A DNA stretch of 64,000 nucleotides from contig NZ_CP115920.1 in NCBI RefSeq assembly GCF_040412085.2, forward strand, positions 1,674,001 through 1,738,000. The letters run 5' to 3'. Source of the DNA: Vibrio sp. CB1-14 (lineage in GTDB: Bacteria > Pseudomonadota > Gammaproteobacteria > Enterobacterales > Vibrionaceae). The notes below the pieces were generated by a model. The model ran no database searches. It was not told where the DNA came from and saw only the letters and a program-made list of their open reading frames with translations. This document shows positions 8,404-17,978 of this stretch, in pieces; position 1 is the first letter of the stretch; every line of letters begins with the position of its first letter. Position numbers and translations under genes: made by a program.

Positions 8404-9609
8404 ATGAGTTCTCAAACCACATCGCAGCCCAATACACCCCAACTTGGTTTGTTACTGTTTTTAGTGCTTGGCGCTATTGGTGCATTGACGCCGCTGGCGA
8501 TTGACATGTACCTCCCTGCGATGCCAACGATCGCGCAGGATATGGGTGTCACCGCTGGCGCTGTGCAAATCACGTTAACCGTGTATACCGCTGGGTTTGC
8601 TATTGGTCAGCTTTTGCATGGCCCGCTTGCGGACAGTTTTGGACGCAGGCCTATCTTGTTATTTGGCGTGTTCTTTTTCGGTGTTGCCTCCGCAGTGTGT
8701 GCGACCACGACCAGTATTGAATCGCTTACTTTGGTTCGTACTGCGCAAGGGTTTGCTGGTGCTGCTGCCGCGGTGATTATCCAAGCTGTCGTTCGTGACA
8801 TGTTTGATAAAGAAGACTTCGCGCGCACGATGTCGTTTGTTACCTTGGTTATTACCTTGGCACCTTTGGTTGCACCAATGATTGGTGGTCATCTTGCCGT
8901 TTGGTTTGGGTGGCGCTCAATCTTTTGGGTGTTGACCGGCTTTTCGGTGATCGTTATTGCAGCTGTTCTTTGGAAAATTCCAGAGACGCTGGCTCCAGAA
9001 AACAGACAACCGCTGCGATTTAGAACCACAATAAAAAATTACCTGCGTCTTTGTCACAACCCAGTTGCGATGGGGCTTATTTTTTCCGGTGCATTTTCAT
9101 TTGCGGGCATGTTTGCCTTTCTGACAGCCGGTTCGTTTGTCTATATTGATATCTATGGTGTGTCGCCTGATCAATTTGGTTACCTGTTTGGGCTGAACAT
9201 TGTGACTATGATCATCATGACCAGTTTAAACGGCCGCTTTGTTAAGAAAGTAGGTTTGCACGGTATGCTGCGCTTTGGTATCGGTGTCCAGCTATTTGCT
9301 GGCATGGGGCTATTAGTGAGTGGCGTACTTGATCTTGGTATTTGGGGCATTGTGCCGTTTGTGATGCTATTTGTTGGTACGCTGTCTACGATTGGTAGTA
9401 ATGCTATGGGCTTACTGCTTAGTGGTTACCCGACAATGGCTGGCACAGCTTCGTCGTTAGCGGGTACGTTACGATTTGGCACAGGATCGGTGGTCGGCGC
9501 TATTGTGGCGTTTTTACCGAGTGGTACACCGTGGCCAATGATTGCATTAATGGCGATTTGTTCGGTATTATCCGCCGCCTTGTATTGGACGTTTGGAAAG
9601 AAAGCGTAA
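8404..9609 (+). CDS. bcr: Bcr/CflA-family multidrug efflux MFS transporter
   Basis: The 401-residue inner-membrane protein has about 12 hydrophobic segments and the drug:H+ antiporter motif A (GPLADSFGRRP) in the loop after TM2, plus the Bcr/CflA signature LAIDMYLPAMP near the N-terminus. This family exports drugs such as bicyclomycin or chloramphenicol. The ATG at 8404 follows TAGGAGCGAT and is preferred to an upstream ATG at 8356 that has no clear site. The stop codon overlaps the start of the next gene (TAATG), so the two are coupled. The order rsuA-bcr is also seen in E. coli. Confidence 0.9.
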   Translation: MSSQTTSQPNTPQLGLLLFLVLGAIGALTPLAIDMYLPAMPTIAQDMGVTAGAVQITLTVYTAGFAIGQLLHGPLADSFGRRPILLFGVFFFGVASAVCATTTSIESLTLVRTAQGFAGAAAAVIIQAVVRDMFDKEDFARTMSFVTLVITLAPLVAPMIGGHLAVWFGWRSIFWVLTGFSVIVIAAVLWKIPETLAPENRQPLRFRTTIKNYLRLCHNPVAMGLIFSGAFSFAGMFAFLTAGSFVYIDIYGVSPDQFGYLFGLNIVTMIIMTSLNGRFVKKVGLHGMLRFGIGVQLFAGMGLLVSGVLDLGIWGIVPFVMLFVGTLSTIGSNAMGLLLSGYPTMAGTASSLAGTLRFGTGSVVGAIVAFLPSGTPWPMIALMAICSVLSAALYWTFGKKA

Positions 9610-10262
9610 TGTCTGCATATTATTCAGAAATTCAAAAGGTCGTGAACTCAGCATTAGAAGAGTTGGCGGCAGAGCACGCAACAGGGAAGTTGATTAACTC
9701 ACCTGTATCGAATAACCACTTTTTGTTGAGGTGGGTAACACGTGCGATTAAAACTCAGCGTTTTGGTAAAGCGACGAGTGCGAACCTTATCCAATGGCAA
9801 AAGACTGGGCGTTCTAAGGGCAATGAGTCGATGCTAGAGCCTACGTTCAAACGCATCTCTGCCTATTACGAAGGCTTCTTCGGTTGCGAGATAGCCCCGA
9901 TTACTGATGCTAAAATCGAGCAGTTCATTGATGATATGGAACAAGCTGGCTGGGGCGTGTGTACGTCGGAAGTATTGACCGATGGCAGCAAAGTCCAATT
10001 CTTCACCGATGGCGCCAACTCGTTTGCTGTGTGTGCTAATCAATGTGATGACTGCTTTGATGGTGAGAACCTAGTGAAACCAATGAGCTGGTTTGTTCGT
10101 GGTAACCACGCTGAGTTCGTCACGAAAGCTTATGAGGCTGGATTTATGCTTCACAAAGTGACCGATTATAAGTCGAAAGTGAAATACCACGGTGAGTACC
10201 TTGTTTATCCACTTAACCAGGGTACGCAGTTAGCGGAAATTCCGCTTTCATTTAAAGCGTAG
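9609..10262 (+). CDS. DUF2913 family protein
   Basis: The 217-residue soluble protein resembles the DUF2913 family common in Vibrio (HFLLRWVTRAIKTQRF near residue 40; ISAYYEGFF and FIDDMEQAGW in the middle). No catalytic motif is recognised and the function is unknown. The start is the ATG at 9609 that shares its A with the bcr stop codon; an in-frame extension to 9531 lies wholly inside bcr. Coupling to bcr suggests co-expression but does not prove a role in efflux. Cysteines at CANQCDDC (about 147-154) could bind metal. A long-loop terminator follows. Confidence 0.75.
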   Translation: MSAYYSEIQKVVNSALEELAAEHATGKLINSPVSNNHFLLRWVTRAIKTQRFGKATSANLIQWQKTGRSKGNESMLEPTFKRISAYYEGFFGCEIAPITDAKIEQFIDDMEQAGWGVCTSEVLTDGSKVQFFTDGANSFAVCANQCDDCFDGENLVKPMSWFVRGNHAEFVTKAYEAGFMLHKVTDYKSKVKYHGEYLVYPLNQGTQLAEIPLSFKA

Positions 10263-10303
10263 CTATTTGGTTTTAAAGAGTTGGTTCAAAAAAGCTGGTT
10301 TAG

Positions 10304-10346
10304 AAAAGCGTAGCTCCATCTTAGTTAATGGGTGCTACGCTTTTTT
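10304..10346 (+). terminator. Intrinsic terminator of the bcr-DUF2913 unit
   Basis: An 11-bp stem (AAAAGCGTAGC / GCTACGCTTTT) with a 19-nt loop ends in a T run, 42 nt after the DUF2913 stop. The A-rich 5' side means it could also work on the minus strand. Confidence 0.75.
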
Positions 10347-10443
10347 GTTTCTGAATCAATGTCATACTCGTTTAACTGGGCTTGCTATCTGTTTAGTTAG
10401 TTTTGCGAATCGCCTTGCTTTACCAACTATTTAGCTTTACGAA

Positions 10444-11868
10444 CTATTTAGATTTGCGAACAATAGCTCGAACCATGCCTTTAAAAATGAACAGGTGAGC
10501 TGGCATCATCGCAAACCAATACAGTAGTCCTAAAAAGCCTTTAGGGTGCCACCAAGCGCTGATGTTTATCTCACGTTTGTCACCATGGTCTGTGATGGTG
10601 AACTCTAGCCGTCCAAGTCCAGGCCCTTTCATCCCAAATAGAAGGGATAGAAAGTAAGGCGGCTCGCAGCGAATGACTTTCCATGAATCGATAAAGTCAC
10701 CCACCTTTAGCCCTGGCCCTTCGGGAGAGCGCCTCACCGGACGACCACCACCAAAGAAGATGTCAAGCCACTCTCGGGTTCGCCAAAGTATATTGGCGAA
10801 GAAGTAGCTGTCTTTGGGATCGCCAATGGTTTTAACGACATCCCATAGCTGCTCAGCGCTTTTACTCGTTGTGAAGCTCGCTCCGGTTTTTTTAGGATAA
10901 TAACCATACCCAGCTTGCCAACGGCTAAGTGCTGCGGGCTCAAAACCCCATACATTGCTGCGAATGAATTCACCGTCCTGCTGAATGCTGGATGCGACGG
11001 ATTGCTGGTAAGAAATGAGCTCTTGCGGGAAGCGCTGCCTAATCGATTGAGAGTTGGCAATAAAATCATGCTCAAGCCCAGCCAGTAGAGCACGGCCGAT
11101 ACTTGAAGGCACGGATGTGACCACGCCGAGCCAGTAAGAGGCGATTTTTGGGGTGAGAAGTGGTGTTGCCCATAGACGCAACGGCTTGCCTATTTGCTGA
11201 CAAATGACCTCAAATTGTTGGCGATAGGAGAGTACATCGGGTCCACCGACCTCATAAATCTCGCTATTTGGTTCGGCTTCTTTTGATAGTTCAATAAGAT
11301 AGTGGTTGAGGTTCTCCAGCGCGATAGGGTTGGCTTTAGAATCCACCCACTTTGGCGCGATAAGCACGGGGAGGTTGTAAACAAAATCGCGCATGATTTC
11401 ATACGCGGCGGAGCCTGGGCCTATTATCACGCCTGCGCGTAATTCAGTGATGGGTACTGTACTGGTGCGTAGTAACTTGCCCGTTGCTTTACGAGCGGCT
11501 AGGTGCGCAGAGTTTCCGGTTTGTGGCTGTATGGCGCTGAGATAAATAACATGCTTTACCTCGCTGATTTCCAGCGCATCGCGAAAGTTTTGTGCGAGCG
11601 ACAGTTCGTATTCTAGAAAATCATGTCCATGCGCCATTCCATGTACTAGGAAATAGACCAGATCAAATTGCGGAACGAGCGCAAGAGTGGCTTCACGATC
11701 GGCTAAGTCTAGGTATTCGAAGGTTAAATGTGAGTGGGGGATAACCCGAGCTTTAAGGTAGTCAATTTGCCGCGCTGCAGCGGTTACTTGATAACCTTGA
11801 GCGAGTAAAATAGGGATTAGTTGTGAGCCAACATAGCCCGATGCGCCGAGAACCAAAACTCGTTTCAT
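10444..11868 (-). CDS. SDR-family NAD(P)-binding protein with C-terminal DUF2867 domain
   Basis: The 474-residue protein has an N-terminal Rossmann fold (GASGYVG at 8-14) of the atypical/extended short-chain dehydrogenase type, like NmrA-type epimerases, over about 1-290. The C-terminal DUF2867 domain (about 325-470) contains WRTREWLDIFFGG and SAWWHPKGFLGLLYW and has a hydrophobic end that may associate with membrane. The fused family is widespread, but its substrate is unknown. It stands alone on the minus strand, convergent with the bcr unit and divergent from the ABC operon. Confidence 0.8.
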   Translation of the reverse strand: MKRVLVLGASGYVGSQLIPILLAQGYQVTAAARQIDYLKARVIPHSHLTFEYLDLADREATLALVPQFDLVYFLVHGMAHGHDFLEYELSLAQNFRDALEISEVKHVIYLSAIQPQTGNSAHLAARKATGKLLRTSTVPITELRAGVIIGPGSAAYEIMRDFVYNLPVLIAPKWVDSKANPIALENLNHYLIELSKEAEPNSEIYEVGGPDVLSYRQQFEVICQQIGKPLRLWATPLLTPKIASYWLGVVTSVPSSIGRALLAGLEHDFIANSQSIRQRFPQELISYQQSVASSIQQDGEFIRSNVWGFEPAALSRWQAGYGYYPKKTGASFTTSKSAEQLWDVVKTIGDPKDSYFFANILWRTREWLDIFFGGGRPVRRSPEGPGLKVGDFIDSWKVIRCEPPYFLSLLFGMKGPGLGRLEFTITDHGDKREINISAWWHPKGFLGLLYWFAMMPAHLFIFKGMVRAIVRKSK

Positions 11869-12140
11869 TTCTATCCCTCGATTTTATTACAAGAAAAACT
11901 ATCTCTCTAAAACTTAACACATTTTAGAAAATTTTCAGAAAAGCTATTCTGCATAGTCGCTGATTTTTCATTGGCGGAAAAGCAAATTATTGAAGTGCTC
12001 TTTTATTATTGAGCGACAGCATATTTTATAAGAATAGCGAACTCGCAGAATAGTCGGGTGATCTAGGGGTTTTTCCTTCCTTGTAGGTCGATTTTAGTGT
12101 AGATTCAGTGTCCAAATTTTCGTTTGCGTAAAGAGTTTCA

Positions 12141-12812
12141 ATGCTTAAGTTGTCTGACCTTAGCAAGGGCTACATTGACGGTGGTGAATTCCATCCTGTA
12201 CTGCAAAGTGCAGAGTTAACACTGGCACAAGGTGAACAACTGGCATTAATGGGTGAAAGTGGCTCTGGAAAGAGTACCTTACTGAATTTAATCGCAGGGA
12301 TCGATAAAGTAGATTCTGGTGAAATTTGGTACCCTGACTTTGCTATGCATGAAGCGAAAGAGAATAAGCGCACTGCTTATCGCCGCAACAATATTGGTCA
12401 TATCTTCCAGCAATTTAATTTGCTGCCAACGCTAAACATCGCCGACAATATTCGCTTCTGCCGCCAAATTAAAGGCTTACCTGAAGATCGTGGGTTGTGG
12501 CGTCAAATTCTTTCCGCACTCGATTTAATGGCGTTATTAGGACGTTATCCAGAAGAAATTTCCGGTGGTCAGCAGCAACGTGCGGCTATCGCTAGAGCGT
12601 TGTATATGGAGCCGAAAATCTTGCTTGCGGATGAGCCAACCGGAAGTTTGGACGAGCGAAACGCTGAGGCGGTCATGCGCTTGTTGACGTCTCTCACTCG
12701 ACACTTGGAATGTACCTTGCTGGTCGTGACTCACAGTGAAAAAGTGGCGTCGCATCTAGATGGCTCAATTCGCCTTCAAGGAGGGCAATTGCATGTTATG
12801 GCCCGTAGTTAA
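12141..12812 (+). CDS. ABC transporter ATP-binding protein (LolD/MacB type)
   Basis: The 223-residue ATPase has Walker A GESGSGKS (38-45), a Q loop (IFQQFNLLPTL), signature ISGGQQQR (140-147), Walker B with DEPTGSLD (164-171) and a switch His in VVTHSE. It is the first gene of a three-gene operon; the following permease gene overlaps it by 20 nt. Similarity is to LolD and the ATPases of FtsX-type exporters. Together with an FtsX-like permease and a CrtC/AttH-like protein it resembles the AttEFGH cluster, so a role in moving a lipid or surface compound is plausible but unproven. Confidence 0.88.
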   Translation: MLKLSDLSKGYIDGGEFHPVLQSAELTLAQGEQLALMGESGSGKSTLLNLIAGIDKVDSGEIWYPDFAMHEAKENKRTAYRRNNIGHIFQQFNLLPTLNIADNIRFCRQIKGLPEDRGLWRQILSALDLMALLGRYPEEISGGQQQRAAIARALYMEPKILLADEPTGSLDERNAEAVMRLLTSLTRHLECTLLVVTHSEKVASHLDGSIRLQGGQLHVMARS

Positions 12813-15246
12813 GGCGCTACTGGGACATTATCGTCGCCATCCTCTACAAATTCTTCTCGTTTGGCTTGGTCTAACACTGGGTGTATCACTGCTTGTTGGT
12901 GTTACCGCAATCAACCATCATGCTCAGCAAGCCTATGCCAGTGGCGAGCGACTGTTTGCCAATCCGGTTCCTTATCGCATTCGTCCTAAACACGCGGAAA
13001 CCAAAATCCCGCAAGGTTTCTATATTCAATTGCGCCGTGATGGCTTCAAGCAATGCGTTCCGTTTGATATCCAGAAAGTGACCACTAAAGATGGCTTAGA
13101 GCTGAACTTAGTGGGCGCCGATCCTATTTCTCTCCTGCAATTGAAGAACAAGGTCACTATCAGTGACATTGAATCACAAGATTTGATTAAGGTGCCCACC
13201 ACGATTCTTGTTAGCCATGATCTGTCTGAACTAAAGGGTTGGAAAAATGGCGACTCGATTACTTTAGACAATGGCTTAGTGCTTGGGCCTGTGAAAGTGG
13301 ATCGAAAAGTCGGCATTAAAGGCATGCAGATTGTCGCGGATATGTCCTTGGTTCGTGCGCTTAAACGTTCTGCGGGTTTGTCTGTCATTGCTTGCGGTGA
13401 AATGAGTTCTGGTCAACTAGAACGACTTCGCAAAATGATCCCAAATGGGATGACACTGTCACGCAGTTCTCAATCTGAGCTGGAATCTCTGACCGCCGCT
13501 TTTCACACTAACTTGTCAGCGATGAGTATGCTGTCGTTCGTGGTTGGGCTGTTTATCTTTTATCAGGCAATGTCACTGTCATTGGCTCAGCGTCAACCGC
13601 TTGTTGGTAGCCTGCGACAAGTCGGAGTGTCTGGTTGGCAATTGGCGCAAGCGCTCTGTATGGAGCTCGCGGTATTGGTCTTCCTAAGCTGGCTATGTGG
13701 CAACGTGTTTGGTCTTGTGTTAGCAAACCAACTTATCCCTGCCGTTTCGCAAAGCTTGAGTGATCTTTATGACGCCAATATTGGCTTGAGTATCGAGTGG
13801 AGCTGGCAATGGAGCTTGTACAGCTTTGTGCTTGCGATGTCGGGCGCGGTGATTTCTTGTGGCTGGCCTTTGTTCCGCTTGTTGAAGACGCAGCCAGTCC
13901 GTTTATCTGCGCGACTTTCTTTAATGCGCTTTACAGGTGCAGAGTTTACTTGGCAGGCATTTTTAGCTTGTGGCCTGTGTGTGGCGGCAGTCGCGATTTA
14001 TCAGGCTCCGAAGTCTCAAAACTCAGGTTACGCTATTATCGTACTCATGTTACTTAGCGTGGCATTGATTACCCCCTTTATTACTTGGAAGATTTTTACC
14101 CTGTTCTCCTACTCACTTCGCTGGGTCAAACTGCGCTGGTTCTTTGCTGATGCAGCGGCGAGTATGAGCTATCGCGGTGTGGCGAACATGGCGTTCATGT
14201 TGGCAATGGCGGCGAACATGGGTGTTGAAACCATGGTTGGCAGTTTCCGTGATACCACGGATCGTTGGCTAACTCAGAGATTAGCGGCGGATATTTATGT
14301 GTATCCGACCAATAACAGTGCGAATCGCATGAGCCGCTGGTTGGAAGAGCAACCAGAAGTCGAACGCGTATGGTGGCGCTGGGAAGAAGAAATCCCAACC
14401 GAATCTGGCTTGATGCAAGTTGTGAGTACTGGTAATTCGGTTGGCGAGATGGATGCATTAACGGTGAAAATAGCGGTGCCAAACTATTGGTATCACCTTC
14501 ACCATTCTCGCAGCATCATGATCAGTGAGTCTATGGCGCTGAAACGTGATTTGCGCCCGGGAGACTATGTCGACTTGGGAGCGCCGCTAGGGGGTAATTG
14601 GCATATTGTTGGCGTCTACTATGACTATGGCAATCCATATCATCAGGTATTGCTGTCGGAAAACCGTTGGCTTGCGAATTTGGCTGGCTCGGGTGATGTC
14701 GCCCTGGGTGCGGTGTTAAAAGACAAGACTCAATCGCTGTTTGTCGAGCAGAGGCTTCAATCACGCTTTAGGCTGAGCAGCGAACGTATTTATGATAATA
14801 CCTCTATCCACAATAAAGCGATGACTACGTTTGATCGCACCTTTGCTATTGCCGATACGCTTGGCAACATCACATTGGTGATTGCCGTGTTTGGTATCTT
14901 CTTTGCGACCATTGCCGGGGAGATTACTCGTCAGCGACATACTTCATTACTGCGCTGTCTTGGCGTTTCAGGTAAAGAGTTGGTGATGATAGGTGGCCTA
15001 CAGCTATTGGTGTTTGGTTTGATCTCCGCAGCGATCGCGATGCCTTTGGGTGTGGCGCTGGCGCAGCTCATTGTCGACATTGTGATTAAGCAGTCCTTCG
15101 GCTGGTCACTTGAGCTGCAGATTGTGCCTTGGCAATACTTAGGAACGTGTTTGTGGTCGTTGGCCGCATTGGTTATCGCGGGTGCGCTTCCTGTATTGAA
15201 GCTTATTCGCAATACTCCGATTCATTCACTCAGGGATGCGCTATAA
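12793..15246 (+). CDS. FtsX/MacB-like ABC transporter permease (AttFG-like)
   Basis: The 817-residue permease has an N-terminal membrane helix (about 18-40), a large periplasmic domain, two FtsX-type permease units (about 240-360 and 690-810) and a second periplasmic domain between them (about 480-680). The double-FtsX layout fits fused permeases of the AttF/AttG group. The ATG at 12793 is selected because AAGGAGGG lies 7 nt upstream; it overlaps the ATPase gene by 20 nt. An alternative start at 12760 is in frame but lacks a site. The next gene starts immediately after its stop codon, so the three are one operon. Confidence 0.85.
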   Translation: MLWPVVKALLGHYRRHPLQILLVWLGLTLGVSLLVGVTAINHHAQQAYASGERLFANPVPYRIRPKHAETKIPQGFYIQLRRDGFKQCVPFDIQKVTTKDGLELNLVGADPISLLQLKNKVTISDIESQDLIKVPTTILVSHDLSELKGWKNGDSITLDNGLVLGPVKVDRKVGIKGMQIVADMSLVRALKRSAGLSVIACGEMSSGQLERLRKMIPNGMTLSRSSQSELESLTAAFHTNLSAMSMLSFVVGLFIFYQAMSLSLAQRQPLVGSLRQVGVSGWQLAQALCMELAVLVFLSWLCGNVFGLVLANQLIPAVSQSLSDLYDANIGLSIEWSWQWSLYSFVLAMSGAVISCGWPLFRLLKTQPVRLSARLSLMRFTGAEFTWQAFLACGLCVAAVAIYQAPKSQNSGYAIIVLMLLSVALITPFITWKIFTLFSYSLRWVKLRWFFADAAASMSYRGVANMAFMLAMAANMGVETMVGSFRDTTDRWLTQRLAADIYVYPTNNSANRMSRWLEEQPEVERVWWRWEEEIPTESGLMQVVSTGNSVGEMDALTVKIAVPNYWYHLHHSRSIMISESMALKRDLRPGDYVDLGAPLGGNWHIVGVYYDYGNPYHQVLLSENRWLANLAGSGDVALGAVLKDKTQSLFVEQRLQSRFRLSSERIYDNTSIHNKAMTTFDRTFAIADTLGNITLVIAVFGIFFATIAGEITRQRHTSLLRCLGVSGKELVMIGGLQLLVFGLISAAIAMPLGVALAQLIVDIVIKQSFGWSLELQIVPWQYLGTCLWSLAALVIAGALPVLKLIRNTPIHSLRDAL

Positions 15247-16362
15247 ATGAATCGAATGCAGAAACTCATTTTAGCTTGTTTGTTGATTGTTGTGGTCGCA
15301 GGAACGGTTATCTGGGTGACCAAGCCGGTACACGATGCGATTACAGTAACCAAAACAAGCCAAATTAATGCGGTGTTTGGTTCCCCAGGTAAAAAGGTGT
15401 TTGAGCCAGTTTTGCCAGATAGAGAGATCAAGCTACCGCAAGATTTTCGTTTTCATCCAGAGTTTCAGCACGAGTGGTGGCAGTTTGTCGCTCAATTAGA
15501 AGATGAAGCAGGGCAAACCTATTGGTTGCGAGTTCGATTCTTCCGTTATGCCAGTGACGATCGCGTTGCTACTGGATGGCAAGATCCTCAAATCTATATT
15601 GCTAACGTAGTACTTAATAGTCATCTAGGTATGTTTACTGATCAACGCATAGCTCGTGGCGGTATTGGCCAAGCGGGTGGGTTAAGTCGCCCGTTTCGAG
15701 TGTGGATTGATGATTGGTCTTGGCGCTCTTTATCGAGTGAGCCACTGCCGGGTAATTTAAAATTGGCGACCGAGCAATTTGCGGTGAATCTACAGCTTAT
15801 GGCGGCCGGTCATTATGCTCTGATTGGTGAAAATGGTTACCACAAGAAGCATGACTTACTGCCGCGCGCGTCTTATGCCATTGAGGCTCCATTTGTGAAA
15901 ACCGTCGGAACTCTGGTGCTCGCGAATGGAAAGGTACTGACGGCTAAAGGCCGAGCTTGGCTCAGCAAAGAGTGGGGCAGTGAGTTAGTTGGTGCGAGCT
16001 ATGTTGGCGAAGATAACTTTATTCTTTGGCTTAGCGATGATGAAGCATTACTAGTAAGTCGTTATCGATACAAAGATAATATGCCTTACACTAGCGCTGC
16101 GATATTGGATCGCCAAGGCAACGTCAAGAATATTCCTACAGACGATATTACTATTCGAGCCGTTAGCTATACCGAATTTGACTCAGGACGGCGCGTCCCA
16201 CTTAGCTGGCGATTGCGAGTACCTAGCCATGATATAGATGTTGTCATTAAAGCGCGTAAGCGTGATAACTGGGTCAACTTCGTTGTGCCCCAATGGCAAG
16301 GGGCTATCATGGCAAATGGCTCCCACCAAGCTCAAGGATTCATGCAATTAAGCGGCTACTAA
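15247..16362 (+). CDS. Secreted/anchored AttH (CrtC-like, lipocalin-like) protein
   Basis: The 371-residue protein has an N-terminal membrane anchor (about 7-24) and then a CrtC/AttH lipocalin-like domain (about 60-368) with the family motif HEWW (75-78). The family, also called predicted secreted hydrolase (COG5621), includes carotenoid 1,2-hydratase and diels-alderase relatives, but its members beside ABC exporters have no proven activity. It starts directly after the permease stop codon and shares its transcript. The terminator stem begins inside the last codons of the gene. Confidence 0.8.
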   Translation: MNRMQKLILACLLIVVVAGTVIWVTKPVHDAITVTKTSQINAVFGSPGKKVFEPVLPDREIKLPQDFRFHPEFQHEWWQFVAQLEDEAGQTYWLRVRFFRYASDDRVATGWQDPQIYIANVVLNSHLGMFTDQRIARGGIGQAGGLSRPFRVWIDDWSWRSLSSEPLPGNLKLATEQFAVNLQLMAAGHYALIGENGYHKKHDLLPRASYAIEAPFVKTVGTLVLANGKVLTAKGRAWLSKEWGSELVGASYVGEDNFILWLSDDEALLVSRYRYKDNMPYTSAAILDRQGNVKNIPTDDITIRAVSYTEFDSGRRVPLSWRLRVPSHDIDVVIKARKRDNWVNFVVPQWQGAIMANGSHQAQGFMQLSGY

Positions 16363-16374
16363 GCCGCTTTTTTT
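16351..16374 (+). terminator. Terminator overlapping the stop codon of the AttH-like gene
   Basis: A 7-bp stem (AGCGGCT / AGCCGCT) with loop ACTA is followed by seven T. The left arm encodes the last codons and the stop codon lies in the loop region. Confidence 0.85.
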
Positions 16375-16667
16375 GTGCGTTACTCAGTTACATCTGACAC
16401 TTCTTGTTACGCTATCGTGTCATATTGTTGTTCTAGAATGATATTGACGTTGAGTAGACTAAGCTAAGTCATTCATTCATCGCGCCAATCTTTGCTCTAT
16501 ACTGTTACTAATGGTGCTGAATTGGTATACATATCTCGAATCTTGTAAGAGTATTATTCGGTTATTCCTACATTTAACATCCGTAGAATCGATTTTTTAT
16601 GGTATTTAACTAGATATACAATTTTTAACATTCAAACAATGTGAATAAATATTAAGGGCTTTACATT
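16375..16667 (+). promoter_or_regulatory. nhaA upstream region
   Basis: About 290 nt precede nhaA. The stretch becomes very AT-rich over the last 110 nt. Candidate -10 hexamers such as TATACT are visible, but I found no convincing paired promoter and no clear operator. A long 5' leader is possible. Confidence 0.3.
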
Positions 16668-17837
16668 ATGAATGACGTCATTCGTAACTTTTTTAAGATG
16701 GAATCTGCAGGGGGCATCATCCTAGTTATTGCTGCGGCAATTGCGATGGTTATCGCCAACTCTCCTCTCAATGAAATGTATCAAGGCGTGCTTCATACCT
16801 ACGTTTTCGGTCTATCAATTTCACACTGGATCAACGATGGTTTGATGGCAATCTTCTTCTTCTTAATTGGCTTGGAAGTTAAGCGCGAGTTACTTGAAGG
16901 CGCTCTAAAGTCAAAAGAGACAGCCATCTTCCCTGCAATTGCAGCTGTCGGTGGTATGGTTGCTCCAGCACTTATTTATGTTTTGTTTAACATGGGTGAT
17001 GCACAAGCTATGAGTGGCTGGGCTATCCCAGCAGCAACAGATATCGCCTTTGCTTTGGGTATCATGGCACTGCTTGGTAAGCGTGTACCTGTTGCTTTAA
17101 AAGTCTTCTTACTGGCGCTTGCTATTATCGATGACTTGGGCGTTATCGTTATTATCGCGCTTTTCTACAGCAGCGACCTATCCACTATCGCATTGACGCT
17201 TGGCTTTATAATGACGGCAATACTGTTCGTACTTAATGCTAAGAAGGTGACTAGTATACCTGCCTACCTAGCGGTTGGTGCGGTGCTTTGGGTAAGTGTA
17301 CTGGCCTCTGGTGTTCACGCGACGCTAGCTGGTGTGGTACTTGGTTTTGCTATCCCGCTTAATGGTAAGCCGGGTGAACATTCACCACTTAAGCATCTAG
17401 AGCATGCTCTTCACCCATACGTTGCATTTGGTATTCTTCCTATCTTTGCATTTGCCAACGCAGGTATCTCGCTAGAGGGTGTATCAATGTCAGGACTAAC
17501 TTCGATGCTACCGCTGGGCATCGCTATGGGTCTTCTAGTTGGTAAGCCACTGGGTATCTTTACCTTCAGCTGGGCGGCAGTGAAACTTGGTGTTGCGAAA
17601 CTGCCAGAGGGCGTTGACTTCAAACAGATCTTTGCAGTATCAGTGTTGTGTGGTATCGGCTTTACCATGTCTATCTTTATCGCGTCATTGGCGTTTGTAG
17701 GTGTGAGCGCAGAGTTTGATACTTATGCAAGACTGGGTATTTTGATGGGCTCAACAACCGCTGCGGTTCTCGGTTACATCCTACTGAACCTATCGCTTCC
17801 AAAGGAAGCCGCACCCGAGCCAAAAATTCAATATTAA
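16668..17837 (+). CDS. nhaA: Na+/H+ antiporter NhaA
   Basis: The 389-residue protein is full length for NhaA, with about 12 membrane segments. The transport residues are visible: Asp125 in [11 protein letters not shown], and Asp155 and Asp156 in AIIDDLGVI, which match Asp133, Asp163 and Asp164 of E. coli NhaA. Lys293 in GKPLGI corresponds to Lys300. It exchanges two H+ for one Na+ and supports sodium and alkaline pH tolerance in marine vibrios. No nhaR is adjacent. Short tandem repeats begin at its stop codon. Confidence 0.97.
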   Translation: MNDVIRNFFKMESAGGIILVIAAAIAMVIANSPLNEMYQGVLHTYVFGLSISHWINDGLMAIFFFLIGLEVKRELLEGALKSKETAIFPAIAAVGGMVAPALIYVLFNMGDAQAMSGWAIPAATDIAFALGIMALLGKRVPVALKVFLLALAIIDDLGVIVIIALFYSSDLSTIALTLGFIMTAILFVLNAKKVTSIPAYLAVGAVLWVSVLASGVHATLAGVVLGFAIPLNGKPGEHSPLKHLEHALHPYVAFGILPIFAFANAGISLEGVSMSGLTSMLPLGIAMGLLVGKPLGIFTFSWAAVKLGVAKLPEGVDFKQIFAVSVLCGIGFTMSIFIASLAFVGVSAEFDTYARLGILMGSTTAAVLGYILLNLSLPKEAAPEPKIQY

Positions 17838-17878
17838 GCCACTTAGGTATTAAGTACTCAGGCATTAAGTGCTTAGGC
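17833..17878. repeat. Three short tandem repeats of 15-16 bp starting at the nhaA stop codon
   Basis: Three units of the form ATTAAGnnCTnAGGC/T follow each other at 17833-17848, 17849-17863 and 17864-17878. The first contains the nhaA stop codon. Unit differences are at a few positions. No function can be assigned. Confidence 0.7.
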
Positions 17879-17897
17879 ATTGCAGTGAGAACAAAAC

Positions 17898-17923
17898 AAA
17901 CCCAGCTTCGGCTGGGTTTTTTT
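17898..17923 (+). terminator. Intrinsic terminator of nhaA
   Basis: The stem AAACCCAGC / GCTGGGTTT is closed by a stable TTCG tetraloop and followed by a T run, 60 nt after the nhaA stop. Confidence 0.92.
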
Positions 17924-17946
17924 ATGGCTCTAGAAAAACGATAAGC

Positions 17947-17978
17947 AAAAAAAAGCCCAAACCAACAAGGGTTTGGGC
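17947..17978 (-). terminator. Minus-strand terminator with no annotated minus-strand gene upstream
   Basis: A 9-bp perfect stem (GCCCAAACC / GGTTTGGGC, 6-nt loop) is followed on the minus strand by eight T. All neighbouring genes are on the plus strand, so it may end an unannotated minus-strand RNA. Confidence 0.65.
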
